Assembly: GCA_002347815.1 (NCBI GenBank)
Contig: DDXV01000072.1
Coordinates: 1 to 10,283 of the forward strand
DNA: 10,283 bases
From: Syntrophaceae bacterium UBA2251
GTDB lineage: Bacteria > Desulfobacterota > Syntrophia > Syntrophales > UBA2251
Direction: 5' to 3'
Shown here one piece after another: positions 1 to 6,980 of this stretch (positions are counted from its first letter, which is position 1; each line of letters starts with the position of its first letter). The notes under the pieces are model-generated. The model saw only the letters and a program-made list of their open reading frames with translations. It searched no databases and was not told the origin of the DNA. Made by a program: the position numbers and the translations under genes.

Positions 1-339
1 ACGTTGGCCAGATTTAGGTTCCACGCAGAAGAGCCGTTCGTTTACCTTGCAGGTGGCGTCCATGGGTCCTGGGCGCCTAACGCTGGCAATATCGACAGGC
101 GTCTCCAGCTTCCAGCCGAATGATTCCAGCTTTTGCATGCAGGCCAATTTAATGGGTTTGACGCCGCTGCCTTGGCCCCGTTTCTTGCCCGATTCTTTAC
201 GGAGCGTAAACGATCCTGATCCTGGTGGCCATTCGATGGATTGGATTGCCTGAAAAATTTGTTCTTCAATCCGAAGCCAGTCGGCCGATTGAGAAAAAGT
301 TCCCGCGTCGATGATCCGTTCAATTTGCTCAATCTTCAT
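1..339 (-). CDS. Restriction-endonuclease-like protein (PD-(D/E)XK), N-terminal 113 residues only
   Basis: This frame begins with ATG at 339 and stays open to the left edge, so the C-terminus is outside the window. The visible part has the signature WPPGSG (37-42), then SGKKRGQGSGVKPIK (50-64), GWKLE (75-79), RPGPMDA (89-95) and FCVEPK (104-109). D94 followed by E107-x-K109 fits a PD-(D/E)XK metal-dependent nuclease site. From memory, the overall pattern belongs to a family of small type II restriction endonuclease-like proteins of the BamHI/BglII type, in which the second motif is usually E-W-E rather than E-P-K. The gene starts 3 bases after the stop of an XRE regulator, an arrangement typical of C-protein-controlled restriction genes. 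A partner methyltransferase is not visible and would have to lie to the left. The fold call is moderate; cleavage specificity cannot be read. Confidence 0.6.
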   Translation of the reverse strand, partial: MKIEQIERIIDAGTFSQSADWLRIEEQIFQAIQSIEWPPGSGSFTLRKESGKKRGQGSGVKPIKLACMQKLESFGWKLETPVDIASVRRPGPMDATCKVNERLFCVEPKSGQR

Positions 340-342
340 GCT

Positions 343-621
343 CTATTCAATCCCGGCATGCTTGGTTTGGAGAAGTTCGTAAACTTGACCGATCAGCTCC
401 GACGGCTCAATCTTGAGGGCTTTTGACAAATTGAAAATGGTTTGCAGAGAGGGACTCTTCTTCCCCCGTTCAAGCAGGCTTATGTAGGTGCGGTGATGAC
501 CACTTTCAAAACTGAGGGCTTCTTGGGACAATCCCCGATTCTGTCGAAGACGGCGCAAAACATTGCCAAAGGCCATTCCCGACGAATAATTGTCCGTGTT
601 TCCTGATTTGACTGTTTTCAT
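343..621 (-). CDS. XRE-family helix-turn-helix regulator, likely controller (C) protein of a restriction system
   Basis: A 92-residue protein with one Cro/C1-type helix-turn-helix: FGNVLRRLRQNRGLSQEALS, then the recognition segment around HHRTYISLLERGKKSPSLQTI, then FNLSKALKIEPSELI. This is the domain core and nearly the whole protein. About 18 residues precede it. I chose ATG 621 (MKTVKSG), preceded by GAAAG; a TTG at 639 would add six residues and has a weaker site. It sits directly upstream of the nuclease-like gene with a 3-base gap, so the two are co-transcribed. Small XRE proteins in this position in type II restriction systems act as timing regulators that bind their own promoter, and an inverted repeat lies just upstream. 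It could also be the antitoxin-like partner of another toxin, but the identity of the next gene favours the C-protein reading. Confidence 0.75.
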   Translation of the reverse strand: MKTVKSGNTDNYSSGMAFGNVLRRLRQNRGLSQEALSFESGHHRTYISLLERGKKSPSLQTIFNLSKALKIEPSELIGQVYELLQTKHAGIE

Positions 622-644
622 AGTGCTTTCATGATTCAATGAAG

Positions 645-667
645 ACCATAAATCTACAGACTATGGT
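645..667. promoter_or_regulatory. Inverted repeat upstream of the XRE gene, possible autoregulatory operator
   Basis: ACCATA at 645-650 and TATGGT at 662-667 form a perfect 6-bp inverted repeat with an 11-bp spacer, 24-46 bases upstream of ATG 621. It sits in an AT-rich patch that includes a run of eight T (plus strand). On the minus strand TGTCGA and TACCAT lie 17 bases apart and could be weak -35/-10 boxes overlapping the repeat. The position suits an autoregulated C-protein promoter. Binding is inferred. Confidence 0.4.
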
Positions 668-787
668 ATGAAAATATGTTTTTTTTCGACAGGGGCTATT
701 TCTTGCGGGGAAAGAACAGACAGGGGATGAAATAGAAAGAGACCGGTTGTTGTTCTTTAGAAAGGATGTTGAGCCTTCCGGCCCGCC

Positions 788-1678
788 TTACTTCTCGCTG
801 TACCCGAATTCCCGCAGCATGCGCTTGTCGTGGGTCCAGTCCTTCTGGACCCGGACGAAGAGCTCCAGGTAAATCCTCGCGGCGAAGAATTTCTCCATCT
901 CCAGGCGCGCCGCCGTGCCGATCCGCTTCAGCATTCCCCCGCCCTTGCCGATGAGGATGCCCTTCTGCGAGTCCCGCTCCACGTGGATCGTCGCCTGGAT
1001 GGAGATCAGTTTCTTCGCCTCGTCCTCCCGGAAGGTGTCCACGACGACGGCCGTGCTGTAGGGGATTTCCTTGTGCGTCAGCAGGATGACCTGCTCCCGG
1101 ACGATCTCGGCGGCCACGAAGCGCTCGGAGCGGTCCGTCATCTGGTCCTCGGGGAAAAAGGGCGGCCCCTCGGGGAGGAGCTGCCAGAGTGTGTCCAGGA
1201 GGGCGTCGATGCCCCGCTCCTTCAGCGCGGACAGGGCGAGCGCGTCGGCGAAGGGGAAGGCTTCCCGGAAGGCGGCCGTCAGGGCGGGGAGGGCGTCCGC
1301 CGGGACCAGGTCGGTCTTGTTGATAACGAGGATGACCGGCCGGCGGATCTTTTCCAGCCCGTGGAGGATGGCCAGGTCCCCCCGGTGCAGGCCGGCGGGG
1401 GCCTCGACGAGCAGGAGCAGCAGGTCGGCCATGCGGAAGGCGTCGGTGGTGGCGCCGACCATGAGCTGGTTCAGGGGCGTGTCGGCCCGGTGGATCCCCG
1501 GCGTGTCGAGAAAGATCATCTGCCCGTTCGGAACGTTCCGGATGCCCGTGATCCGGTTGCGCGTCGTCTGGGGCTTCGGCGTGGTGATGGCGATCCGCTC
1601 GCCCACGACGGCGTTCAGCAGGGTCGATTTGCCGACGTTAGGGCGGCCGATGATGCCGATGAATCCGGATTTGAACAA
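788..1678 (-). CDS. era: GTPase Era
   Basis: Era is a ribosome-biogenesis GTPase that binds the 3' end of 16S rRNA and helps mature the 30S subunit. All GTPase motifs are present: G1 GRPNVGKST (11-19), G2 threonine in the TTPKPQTTR stretch (32-40), G3 DTPG (58-61), G4 NKTD (120-123) and G5 SAL (150-152). The C-terminal KH RNA-binding domain has GKGG (244-247) and the conserved end WTHDKRMLREFGY. I chose the TTG at 1678 because it gives 296 residues, close to the usual length of about 300. It starts at FKSGFIGIIGRPNVG and is preceded by GGAAGGAAAA at good spacing. A GTG at 1738 would add 20 residues unlike Era and lacks a clear ribosome binding site. It is transcribed away from the transglycosylase gene, and no intrinsic terminator is evident before the XRE gene. 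Confidence 0.95.
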   Translation of the reverse strand: MFKSGFIGIIGRPNVGKSTLLNAVVGERIAITTPKPQTTRNRITGIRNVPNGQMIFLDTPGIHRADTPLNQLMVGATTDAFRMADLLLLLVEAPAGLHRGDLAILHGLEKIRRPVILVINKTDLVPADALPALTAAFREAFPFADALALSALKERGIDALLDTLWQLLPEGPPFFPEDQMTDRSERFVAAEIVREQVILLTHKEIPYSTAVVVDTFREDEAKKLISIQATIHVERDSQKGILIGKGGGMLKRIGTAARLEMEKFFAARIYLELFVRVQKDWTHDKRMLREFGYSEK

Positions 1679-1869
1679 GGCGGTTTTCCTTCCCGGGGAC
1701 GGGTGCGCCCCCTGCCGGCGCCGGACCGCGGGGATCACGATCCGATTTTTCCGGGCGGATATGTTTCTATAGCGCAGCCGTCAGGGATCTGTCTAATGAA
1801 ATCGATTCGCCCGGCGTCTTCGGGGCCGCTTCGTCTCCCGGGACGCGCGCATGTGGTGCGCCCCGGGTC

Positions 1870-1929
1870 TTGACTGCAAAAAAAAAGAGGCAATTTTGAG
1901 CGGAACTCCGTCGAAACTTGTGATACAAG
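1870..1929 (+). promoter_or_regulatory. Possible promoter and small inverted repeat upstream of the transglycosylase gene
   Basis: The 271-bp divergent gap between era and the transglycosylase gene must carry promoters for both. On the plus strand TTGACT at 1870-1875 is a good -35 box but has no convincing -10. TTGAGC (1896-1901) with TGTGAT (1919-1924) at 17-bp spacing is an alternative. CTTGT-GAT-ACAAG at 1917-1929 is a perfect 5-bp inverted repeat just ahead of the GGAGG ribosome binding site. No clear era promoter was found on the minus strand. Confidence 0.25.
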
Positions 1930-1949
1930 AGCGCGCGGAGGTCAACGGA

Positions 1950-3911
1950 ATGCGGACATTTGCGATCACGGCCCTGTGCACGGCCCTCATCACCCTCTTC
2001 ACCGGTCTTTCCCCGGCCGCGCCCGCGGCGGCCGGCGCGTCCCCCGAGACGGCGCTGATGGCCGCCCACCGCGCCTATCTCCGGGGCGATCGGGCGGCCC
2101 TCGCCCGCCAGGCGGAGGCCGTCCGCGGGCACGCCCTGGAGGCCTACGCGGATTTCTGGCGTCTCAAACTGGGCCTGGCCGAGGCCGACCCGGCGGACGT
2201 GCAGGACTTTCTCGCCCGCAACGCCGGGACCGTCCTGGCCGAGCAACTGCGCCGCGACTGGCTGCGCCTCCTGGGGCGCACCGGCCAATGGGCGCTCTTC
2301 CGTCAGGAGAGGCCGCTGCTCGCTCAAAGCGATGCCGACATCGCCTGCTATGCGCTTCAGGACCGCTGGCGCCGGCAGGAAGGCCCGCTCCGGCCGGGGC
2401 TCGCGCCCTTCTGGAACGCCTCACGCCCCCTGCCCGCGGCCTGTGAGCCGGTCGCCGACGCGCTCTACGAATCCGGCGCGCTCACCCCGGACGACCTCCG
2501 GGACCGCTTCCGTCTCCTCGTCCGCAACAACCGGCTGTCGGCGGCGGAGCGGCTCGCGGAGCGCCTGCCCGAAGACCGGGCGCCCCGGCCGGACCGGATC
2601 CTGGCGGTATCCCGGGCGCCGGCCCGGTTTCTGGAGGGGCCGGAGGTGGATCTGCGGACGGCGGCCGGCCGCGAGCTGGCGATTCTCGCCCTGTCGCGCC
2701 TGGCCGCGGACGACCCGCCGGCGGCCGCGGACCGCTGGGGCCGGATGGCGCAGTCGGCGTTCCCGCTCGAGGACCAGCAGTACGTCTGGGCGGTGCTCGC
2801 GACCCACGGCGCCTACCAGCGCGTCCCGGAGGCCGTGGACTGGTTCAGGAAGGCCGGCGGGACGTCGCTCACGGACGAACAGTTGGCCTGGCGCGCGCGC
2901 ATCGCGCTCCGGCAGCATCGCTGGGCGGAGGTCAACGCCGCCGTCGAGCGGATGTCCCCCTCGTCCCGCCGCGAAGCGGCCTGGACCTACTGGCAGGGGC
3001 GCGCGCTCGTCGCGCTCGGCCGCCTGGAAGAGGGGCGGAAGCTATACGCCCGGCTCGCCGGCGGGACGGATTTCTACGGCCTCCTGGCGGAGGAGGAACT
3101 GGGAAGGCCGCTGGCGGTCCCGCCGCCCGCCGCGCCGACGACCGCGGAGGAGCTTGCCGCGGCCGCCGAGCGGCCCGGTCTGAAACGGGCGCTGCTGCTC
3201 TTCCGCCTCGGCCTGCGGTCCGAAGCCACGCGGGAGTGGGAATGGGCCGTCCGTCCCCTGGACGACCGCTCGCTCCTGGCGGCCTCGGAACTGGCGCGCC
3301 GGAACGGCCTCTGGGACCGCGTCATCGTCACGGCGGACCGGACCGTCGCCGCGCACGACTTTTCCCTTCGCTACCCGACGCCCTACCGCGACGTCCTGTC
3401 CGGGCAGGCGCGCCTGCGCCGGCTCGACGAGGCCCTGGTCTTCGGCCTGGTGCGCCAGGAAAGCCGCTTCATCGCCTATGCCCAATCCTCGGCGGGCGCC
3501 CGGGGACTGATGCAGCTCATGCCCGCCACGGCCCGCCGGGTCGCCCGGAAAATCGGCCTGAAGGGCTACCGCCCGTCGCGCGTCCAGCAGCCGGAGGTCA
3601 ACGCCGCCCTGGGGACCGGTTACCTCCGGGGCATGCTCGACCTGTTCGACGGCAGCCCGGTGCTCGCCGCGGCGGCCTACAACGCCGGGCCGGGCCGGGC
3701 CCATCGGTGGCGCAACGACGCCGGGCCGCTCGAGGGCGCGATCTACGTCGAGACGATCCCGTTTTCCGAAACCCGCCAGTACGTCAAGAAGGTGATGGCG
3801 AACGCCATGCACTACGCCGCCCTCCTCGGCGGTGGCACTCAGCCCATGCTGAAGGCCCGCCTGGGGACCATCGCGGGGGCGGCCGGAAGCCGCCCGCCGG
3901 AGGACGAGTGA
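1950..3911 (+). CDS. Soluble lytic murein transglycosylase (Slt70-like)
   Basis: A 653-residue periplasmic enzyme that cleaves the MurNAc-GlcNAc bond of peptidoglycan to give 1,6-anhydro-MurNAc ends. ATG 1950 is preceded by GGAGG and begins a signal peptide (MRTFAITALCTALITLFTG, cleavage near an AAAGA stretch at about residue 30). Residues of about 40-470 are helical and Ala/Leu/Arg-rich, with repeat-like W..R..L..G elements, as expected for the superhelical ring of Slt70. The C-terminal catalytic domain has the family motifs in order: VRQESRF with catalytic Glu504, GLMQLMP (519-525), and AYNAG (576-580), followed by ETIPFSETRQYVKKV. Length matches the Slt70 class, slightly longer than the E. 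coli enzyme. A promoter-like site lies between it and the next gene, so the two may share a transcript or be separate. The class is clear; assignment to Slt rather than a near paralogue is less certain. Confidence 0.9.
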   Translation: MRTFAITALCTALITLFTGLSPAAPAAAGASPETALMAAHRAYLRGDRAALARQAEAVRGHALEAYADFWRLKLGLAEADPADVQDFLARNAGTVLAEQLRRDWLRLLGRTGQWALFRQERPLLAQSDADIACYALQDRWRRQEGPLRPGLAPFWNASRPLPAACEPVADALYESGALTPDDLRDRFRLLVRNNRLSAAERLAERLPEDRAPRPDRILAVSRAPARFLEGPEVDLRTAAGRELAILALSRLAADDPPAAADRWGRMAQSAFPLEDQQYVWAVLATHGAYQRVPEAVDWFRKAGGTSLTDEQLAWRARIALRQHRWAEVNAAVERMSPSSRREAAWTYWQGRALVALGRLEEGRKLYARLAGGTDFYGLLAEEELGRPLAVPPPAAPTTAEELAAAAERPGLKRALLLFRLGLRSEATREWEWAVRPLDDRSLLAASELARRNGLWDRVIVTADRTVAAHDFSLRYPTPYRDVLSGQARLRRLDEALVFGLVRQESRFIAYAQSSAGARGLMQLMPATARRVARKIGLKGYRPSRVQQPEVNAALGTGYLRGMLDLFDGSPVLAAAAYNAGPGRAHRWRNDAGPLEGAIYVETIPFSETRQYVKKVMANAMHYAALLGGGTQPMLKARLGTIAGAAGSRPPEDE

Positions 3912-3938
3912 GCGCCCCGGCCCGGCGAAACTCTCCGC

Positions 3939-3967
3939 TTGACGCCGGCGCGCCCTTCGGGGATGAT
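3939..3967 (+). promoter_or_regulatory. Possible sigma-70-type promoter for the DUF4384 gene
   Basis: TTGACG at 3939-3944 and GATGAT at 3962-3967 are separated by 17 bp in the 89-bp gap after the transglycosylase gene. The -35 matches the consensus at five of six bases and the -10 at four of six. A strong ribosome binding site and ATG 4001 follow at a suitable distance. Seen by eye only. Confidence 0.4.
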
Positions 3968-4000
3968 AGGGTCCGACGAAAGACGAAGGAGGAAAGGGCT

Positions 4001-4891
4001 ATGTCCCGATTGCGCGTCATCCTGCTGTGCGTTGTTTTTTCGCTGGGGCTCTGCCCCGCCGGGTATGCCGCCCAGTCCGCCATCACCGAGGCGGACGGTT
4101 ATTCCTGCATGGGGGTCGACAAATCGCGGAAGCAGACGGAGCAGGAGGCCCTGGCGGACGCGAAGCGCAACGCCGTCGAGAACGCCAAGACCCACGTGAA
4201 GAGCCAGACGACCGTCAAGGACCTCCAGATCGAGGAGGACCTCATCAACGCCTACGCCCAGGCCTCGGTCCGGATCGTCCAGGAGTTGGAACGGGGCTGG
4301 TACCGGGACGCCGTTTCGGGAGACTGCTTCAAGATCCGGATCCAGGCCGAAGTCATCCCCGAGGAAGGGGCCATGTCCAGGATCGGTCAGGAGAAGGGCG
4401 GGCTCGCGGATCCGGCCGCCCCCCTGAACGTGAAGATCTGGACGGACCGGAAGACCTACCGCCAGGGGGAAAGGATCAAGATCTACCTCCAGGGGAACAA
4501 GCCCTTCTATGCGCGGATTCTTTACAAGGACGCCGGGGGAAACCTGCTCCAGCTCCTGCCGAACGCGCATCGTCGCGAAAATTACTTCAACGGCGGCGTG
4601 ATCTACGAGCTGCCAGCCGGGGACGACCGTTTCGAGCTCGAGGTGTCCCCCCCCTTCGGAATGGAGAATGTCTTGATCTATGCCGGCACCGCCCCGCTGG
4701 GCGACCTTGACCTCAAGGAGATGGGGGCCGCCGCCGGCGGCGTCTACCAGGTTCAAACGGAAGGGGCGGAAATCGGCTTGAAGACCCGGGGCATCAAGAT
4801 CACGGGAAAAGGGGAGGGCGCCGCCCCGAACGCCCCCGCGACCGCGGAGTTCGTCGAGTCGTCGGTCGGCCTCACGACGGGCAGCCGCTAG
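4001..4891 (+). CDS. Exported DUF4384-domain protein with an LPP20/FlgT-like N-terminal half
   Basis: A 296-residue protein of unknown function. ATG 4001 follows AAGGAGG at 8-base spacing. Residues 1-24 are a signal peptide ending GYAA, so the product is exported to the periplasm or cell surface. Residues of about 30-125 (DGYSCMG...QEALADAKRNAVENAKTHV...ELERGWYRD...CFKIRIQAEV) resemble the small alpha/beta domain of LPP20/FlgT-type proteins, in which many Ala- and Lys-rich residues form one long helix. Residues of about 143-235 (VKIWTDRKTYRQGERIKIYL...PFYARILYKDAGGNLLQLLPN...ELPAGDDRFELEVSPPFG.E) match DUF4384, a beta-sandwich-like domain found in secreted and surface proteins. The last 60 residues are low-complexity and poorly conserved. 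A structural or ligand-binding role in the envelope is possible. No catalytic residues are visible. Confidence 0.75.
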   Translation: MSRLRVILLCVVFSLGLCPAGYAAQSAITEADGYSCMGVDKSRKQTEQEALADAKRNAVENAKTHVKSQTTVKDLQIEEDLINAYAQASVRIVQELERGWYRDAVSGDCFKIRIQAEVIPEEGAMSRIGQEKGGLADPAAPLNVKIWTDRKTYRQGERIKIYLQGNKPFYARILYKDAGGNLLQLLPNAHRRENYFNGGVIYELPAGDDRFELEVSPPFGMENVLIYAGTAPLGDLDLKEMGAAAGGVYQVQTEGAEIGLKTRGIKITGKGEGAAPNAPATAEFVESSVGLTTGSR

Positions 4892-4931
4892 ACGGACGCG
4901 ACGGAAGAACACGCATCGGCGTCGATGAATG

Positions 4932-4968
4932 CAGAAAACGGCAGCGGGGCCCCCAACGGGCCCGCTGC
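4932..4968 (-). terminator. Hairpin between convergent genes, probable minus-strand terminator
   Basis: GCAGCGG at 4941-4947 pairs with CCGCTGC at 4962-4968, and GCCC pairs with GGGC inside it, leaving one bulged G and a CCAAC loop: an 11-bp GC stem. On the minus strand it is followed by CG and TTTT, as for an intrinsic terminator of the kdsB-waaA-lipoprotein unit, although the U tract is short. On the plus strand no T tract follows. It lies in the 187-bp convergent gap. Confidence 0.45.
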
Positions 4969-5078
4969 GCGGCCGAAGCGTCCGATCATGCCGGCCAATG
5001 GCGGCGACATCCCGCGTTCAGCCCCGCGGCTACCCCGAGGCTACATCGATCCAGCACCCCCGCACCCCGCTTCACTTC

Positions 5079-5552
5079 CTAAAGACGCCCGTCCTTTGTG
5101 AAGGGGAACGTGCCGCTGCCGAAGACCGTCTTGATGCCGGCGCTGCCCTCGATCCGGTAGGGAATCTCGCCGCCGGTCAGGATCGCCCGCACCCCGCCGC
5201 CCAGATCCTTGAAGCGGACGCTGAGGGGCGCCCGGATCGTCGTCGTCGACGCGGAGGGGATCCGGAAAGTCTGCTCGAGGCGGCATTCGCCGATTTTCCG
5301 GTCCTCGATGAAGATGGTGTAGTCCAGAGAGGTCAGCGTCAGGTCGAACCGGTTGGGGTTGTGGACCTCGATGCCCAGCCGAAGCTCCATCTCCGCCAGG
5401 GAGCGGGGCTTGAGCGAGATCTCCCGGACGACGAAGGTGGGCTTTTCCAGAATCCAGCCCAGGCACCCGGTGAAAAGCACGCACAGGATGCAGAGCGCCG
5501 CGATGACGATGCGCCTCGTCCCCCGCGATTTTCGATCGGTCCAACCGTTCAT
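5079..5552 (-). CDS. LEA14-type (WHy domain) lipoprotein
   Basis: A 157-residue predicted lipoprotein. After a basic N-terminus (DRKSRGTRR) comes a hydrophobic stretch and a lipobox FTGC with Cys30 as the lipidated residue. The first lipobox position is Phe rather than the usual Leu. The mature part (REISLKPRSLAEMELRLGIEVHNPNRFDL...LDYTIFIEDRKIGE...FRIPSASTTTIRAPLSVRF) fits the LEA14/WHy domain, including the NPN motif and alternating beta strands. Bacterial members are small envelope-anchored beta proteins of unclear function, often called desiccation-related. ATG 5552 follows AAGGGGGG. An in-frame ATG at 5597 lies inside the upstream repeat copy and would add 15 residues before the signal sequence. 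It is the last gene of the Kdo operon, separated from waaA by the 43-44-bp tandem repeats. Confidence 0.8.
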   Translation of the reverse strand: MNGWTDRKSRGTRRIVIAALCILCVLFTGCLGWILEKPTFVVREISLKPRSLAEMELRLGIEVHNPNRFDLTLTSLDYTIFIEDRKIGECRLEQTFRIPSASTTTIRAPLSVRFKDLGGGVRAILTGGEIPYRIEGSAGIKTVFGSGTFPFTKDGRL

Positions 5553-5565
5553 CACAGCCCCCCTT

Positions 5566-5768
5566 GTTCCGGGATCGTCACCAGGCGTTCGTTTCATCAC
5601 ACCGCCCTCGTTCCAGGATCGTCACCGGGCGTTCGTCTCATCACGCCTCACCGTTCCGGGATCGTCACCCGAATTTCGTTATCATCACACCCGCCCGTTC
5701 CGGGAACATCACCCGAAGTTCGTTTCATCGCAGTCCCCTCATGCCGGGATCATCTTCAGGAGTTCGTC
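5566..5768 (-). repeat. Five imperfect 43-44-bp tandem copies between waaA and the lipoprotein gene
   Basis: On the plus strand copies start at 5566, 5610, 5653, 5697 and 5741 (periods 44, 43, 44 and 44). Each begins with (G/A)TKCCGGGAWC-like sequence and ends with a TTCGT...CATCRC segment. Read on the minus strand (the operon direction), each copy has GATCCCGGAAC, then a purine-rich AGGG-type stretch, then TGATGA(A)ACGAA. So every copy carries a Shine-Dalgarno-like element followed 4-8 bases later by an ATG. The rightmost copy contains the end of waaA (its KMIPA codons and TGA stop); the lipoprotein ATG falls where the next ATG of the array would be. Because the copies are adjacent and have no unique spacers, this is not a CRISPR array. 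Confidence 0.85.
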
Positions 5769-6980
5769 GGCGACCCGTGCAGTCGACCCCTTGGCGCCGT
5801 CCAGGGCCGCCCGCGCCGCCCGCGCCCGCTCCGCGTGGGCTTCCGGGTGGCGGATGATGTCGACCAGCGCCTCCGCCAGCTCGGCCGCATCGGCCACCTC
5901 GTAGGTGTAGTCGCGGACCACGGCCAGGGCCCAGAGAAAATTGCCCATGTGCGGCCCGTGCAGGGTCGGCACGCCCCAGGCGATCGGTTCGAGGATGTTC
6001 TGGCCGCCCAGGTCCACCAGGCTGCCGCCCACGAAGGCCGCCCGGGCCACGCCGTACAGGTCGAAGAGCTCCCCCATTGTATCGAGGATCAGCAGGTCCG
6101 CCCTCCCGTCCGGCGCACTCCGCCGCGCCCAGGCGATCCCGTGGCGGCGGGCCTCGTCGACGATACAGGGGATGCGGTCGTGATGGCGCGGCGCCACGAT
6201 GCAGAACAGGTCCGGGACCTCCCGCCGCGCGGCGGCGACGGCCTCCATCACGGCCCGCTCCTCGCCCTCGCGGATGCTGCCCGCGACGAACACGGGCCGC
6301 GCTCCCGCGCCCAGCGACTCCCGCAGGGCCTGGACGCGCTCGGGGTGCAGCCCCGACACGGCGTCGAACTTCACGTTGCCCGTCACCCGCACGTCGGTTG
6401 CGCCCAGGGCCCGGAAGCGCCCGGCGTTGTCGTCCGCCGTGGCCAGAATCCGCACGTTCTCGAGGAGAAGGGCGACGAAGCGCTTCACGAGCCGGTAGCG
6501 CGCGAAGGACCGGGGCGTGAGGCGCGCGTTGACCAGGGCCACGGGGATGCCGGCCGCGCGCGCGGCGACGAGCATATTGGGCCAGATCTCGGTCTCGGCG
6601 ATGACGAGGGCCCGGGGCGCCAGGTGGCGGAGCATGCGCCGCATGATCCAGCCCGCGTCGAACGGCATCGGCAGGATCAGGTCCACCCCGTCGAGGCCGG
6701 CCGCGGCCTGGCGACCCGCGGCGGTCATGGCGCTCAGGCAGATCACGGCCCGCGGGCGTCGGGCCTTGACGGCCGCGATCAGGCCGGCCAGCGCCTTGAC
6801 CTCGCCCAAGGACGCCCCGTGGAACCAGACGAGGTTGCCGCGGGGCACGGGAGGCAGCGTCCACGCCAGGCGCTGGCGCAGCGTGCCCTTGAAGTTCGGA
6901 TGGTTGCGCGCGGCCAGACACAGCGGCCAGATCGCGACAAAAATTAATGCACGATAGAGGAGGAGGATCAGTCGCGGCAT
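5739..6980 (-). CDS. waaA: 3-deoxy-D-manno-octulosonic acid (Kdo) transferase
   Basis: A 413-residue GT-B glycosyltransferase (GT30) that transfers Kdo from CMP-Kdo to lipid IVA at the inner face of the inner membrane. An N-terminal membrane anchor (LILLLYRALIFVAIWPLCLA) is followed by HGASLGE (54-60), in which Glu60 corresponds to the catalytic base described in the Aquifex enzyme, and by IAETEIWPN (127-135). The C-terminal nucleotide-binding half has TGNVKFD, VAGSIREGEE, APRHHDR, and the diagnostic GGSLVDLGGQNILEPIAWGVP. Length is typical (about 420). The start overlaps the 3' end of kdsB by 13 bp and has little ribosome binding site of its own, so translation is probably coupled to kdsB. 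Whether it adds one, two or more Kdo residues cannot be told from sequence. Confidence 0.95.
   Translation of the reverse strand: MPRLILLLYRALIFVAIWPLCLAARNHPNFKGTLRQRLAWTLPPVPRGNLVWFHGASLGEVKALAGLIAAVKARRPRAVICLSAMTAAGRQAAAGLDGVDLILPMPFDAGWIMRRMLRHLAPRALVIAETEIWPNMLVAARAAGIPVALVNARLTPRSFARYRLVKRFVALLLENVRILATADDNAGRFRALGATDVRVTGNVKFDAVSGLHPERVQALRESLGAGARPVFVAGSIREGEERAVMEAVAAARREVPDLFCIVAPRHHDRIPCIVDEARRHGIAWARRSAPDGRADLLILDTMGELFDLYGVARAAFVGGSLVDLGGQNILEPIAWGVPTLHGPHMGNFLWALAVVRDYTYEVADAAELAEALVDIIRHPEAHAERARAARAALDGAKGSTARVADELLKMIPA

Noticed and set aside
830..1873. Long plus-strand open frame opposite era
   Set aside because: A shadow of era in GC-rich sequence, with no domain and no ribosome binding site.
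5566..5768. CRISPR array
   Set aside because: The 43-44-bp units are adjacent and degenerate, with no unique spacers and no cas genes nearby.
4929..6947. Long plus-strand open frame of 672 codons opposite the lipoprotein and waaA
   Set aside because: It is antisense to two well-supported genes, rich in Pro/Arg/Gly/His as expected for the complement of GC-rich coding DNA, and passes through the tandem repeats without any recognisable domain.
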